Below, piece by piece: positions 40,502-40,516 of a DNA stretch of 40,516 nucleotides. The notes beneath the pieces are model-generated. The model did no database searches. It had not been told where the DNA came from and saw nothing but the letters and a program-made list of their open reading frames with translations. Made by a program: the position numbers and the translations under genes. How positions within the stretch are numbered: position 1 is the stretch's first letter; every line of letters begins with the position of its first letter. This stretch comes from JBBREP01 sp036501845 (GTDB lineage: Bacteria; Actinomycetota; Acidimicrobiia; IMCC26256; PALSA-610): NCBI GenBank assembly GCA_036501845.1, contig DASXZO010000017.1, positions 1-40,516 of the forward strand. Reading direction: 5' to 3'.

Positions 40502-40516
40502 CAGTGCGTCGTGTGT

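Noticed and set aside
1..40516. CRISPR arrays, insertion sequences or rRNA genes
   Set aside because: No regularly spaced direct repeats, transposase motifs or rRNA-like sequence were seen anywhere in the window.

Overview
The window is G+C-rich DNA from an actinobacterium, most like the lipid-degrading, F420-using lineages (Acidimicrobiia-type soil or aquatic organisms). Pointers are a DUF222/13E12-type gene under an actinobacterial LexA box, a luciferase-like (F420-type) oxidoreductase, several acyl-CoA genes, a standalone ClpC-N-domain regulator, and five start codons with a TANNNT hexamer exactly 6 nt upstream (leaderless architecture). The assignment below phylum is inference.

Layout. 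1-1135: edge-truncated DUF222 gene with a composite SOS promoter, and a TMEM175-type channel. 1151-5471 (minus): threonine ammonia-lyase followed by a polar amino-acid ABC importer (binding protein, permease, ATPase). 5584-11316: a split MFE-2-like beta-oxidation pair (SDR dehydrogenase plus MaoC hydratase 2), a ROK kinase translationally coupled to an acyl-CoA ligase, and a divergent second ligase. 11313-13037: D-aminoacylase-type amidohydrolase behind a perfect dyad. 13093-18058: two tandem secreted seven-repeat FG-GAP proteins flanked by two members of one uncharacterised family. 18201-20376: an N-acylamino-acid racemase/OSBS enzyme with a deleted remnant of its usual GNAT partner, then an HTH-ClpN gene under a double operator. 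20451-27971: GH4 glycosidase, APH-type kinase, orphan CbiM/NikM-PDGLE metal S-component, VOC protein, small conserved proteins, PPOX protein and a secreted copper-radical (glyoxal/galactose) oxidase.

28036-29329 is a small accessory island: an intact tRNA-Arg(UCU) on one side and, 1,217 bp away, a directly repeated copy of its 3' half. Between them lie two divergent paralogous 60-66 aa CxxC/HxC proteins, a decayed third copy and a frameshifted coiled-coil remnant. No integrase is visible. I consider this the best candidate for an undescribed small system.

29386-36786 is cell-surface material: a GT39 mannosyltransferase-like membrane protein, a doubly frameshifted secreted repeat protein, a 780-aa membrane protein whose hydrolase signatures are split by about 11 membrane segments, and a secreted beta-helix protein ending in a 12-bp hairpin. 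36788-40501: a Rieske fusion protein, then divergently an LLM oxidoreductase with an overlapping 8-aa leader ORF and a coupled enoyl-CoA hydratase.

Many open frames antisense to these genes are consequences of G+C-rich codon use and were left out.
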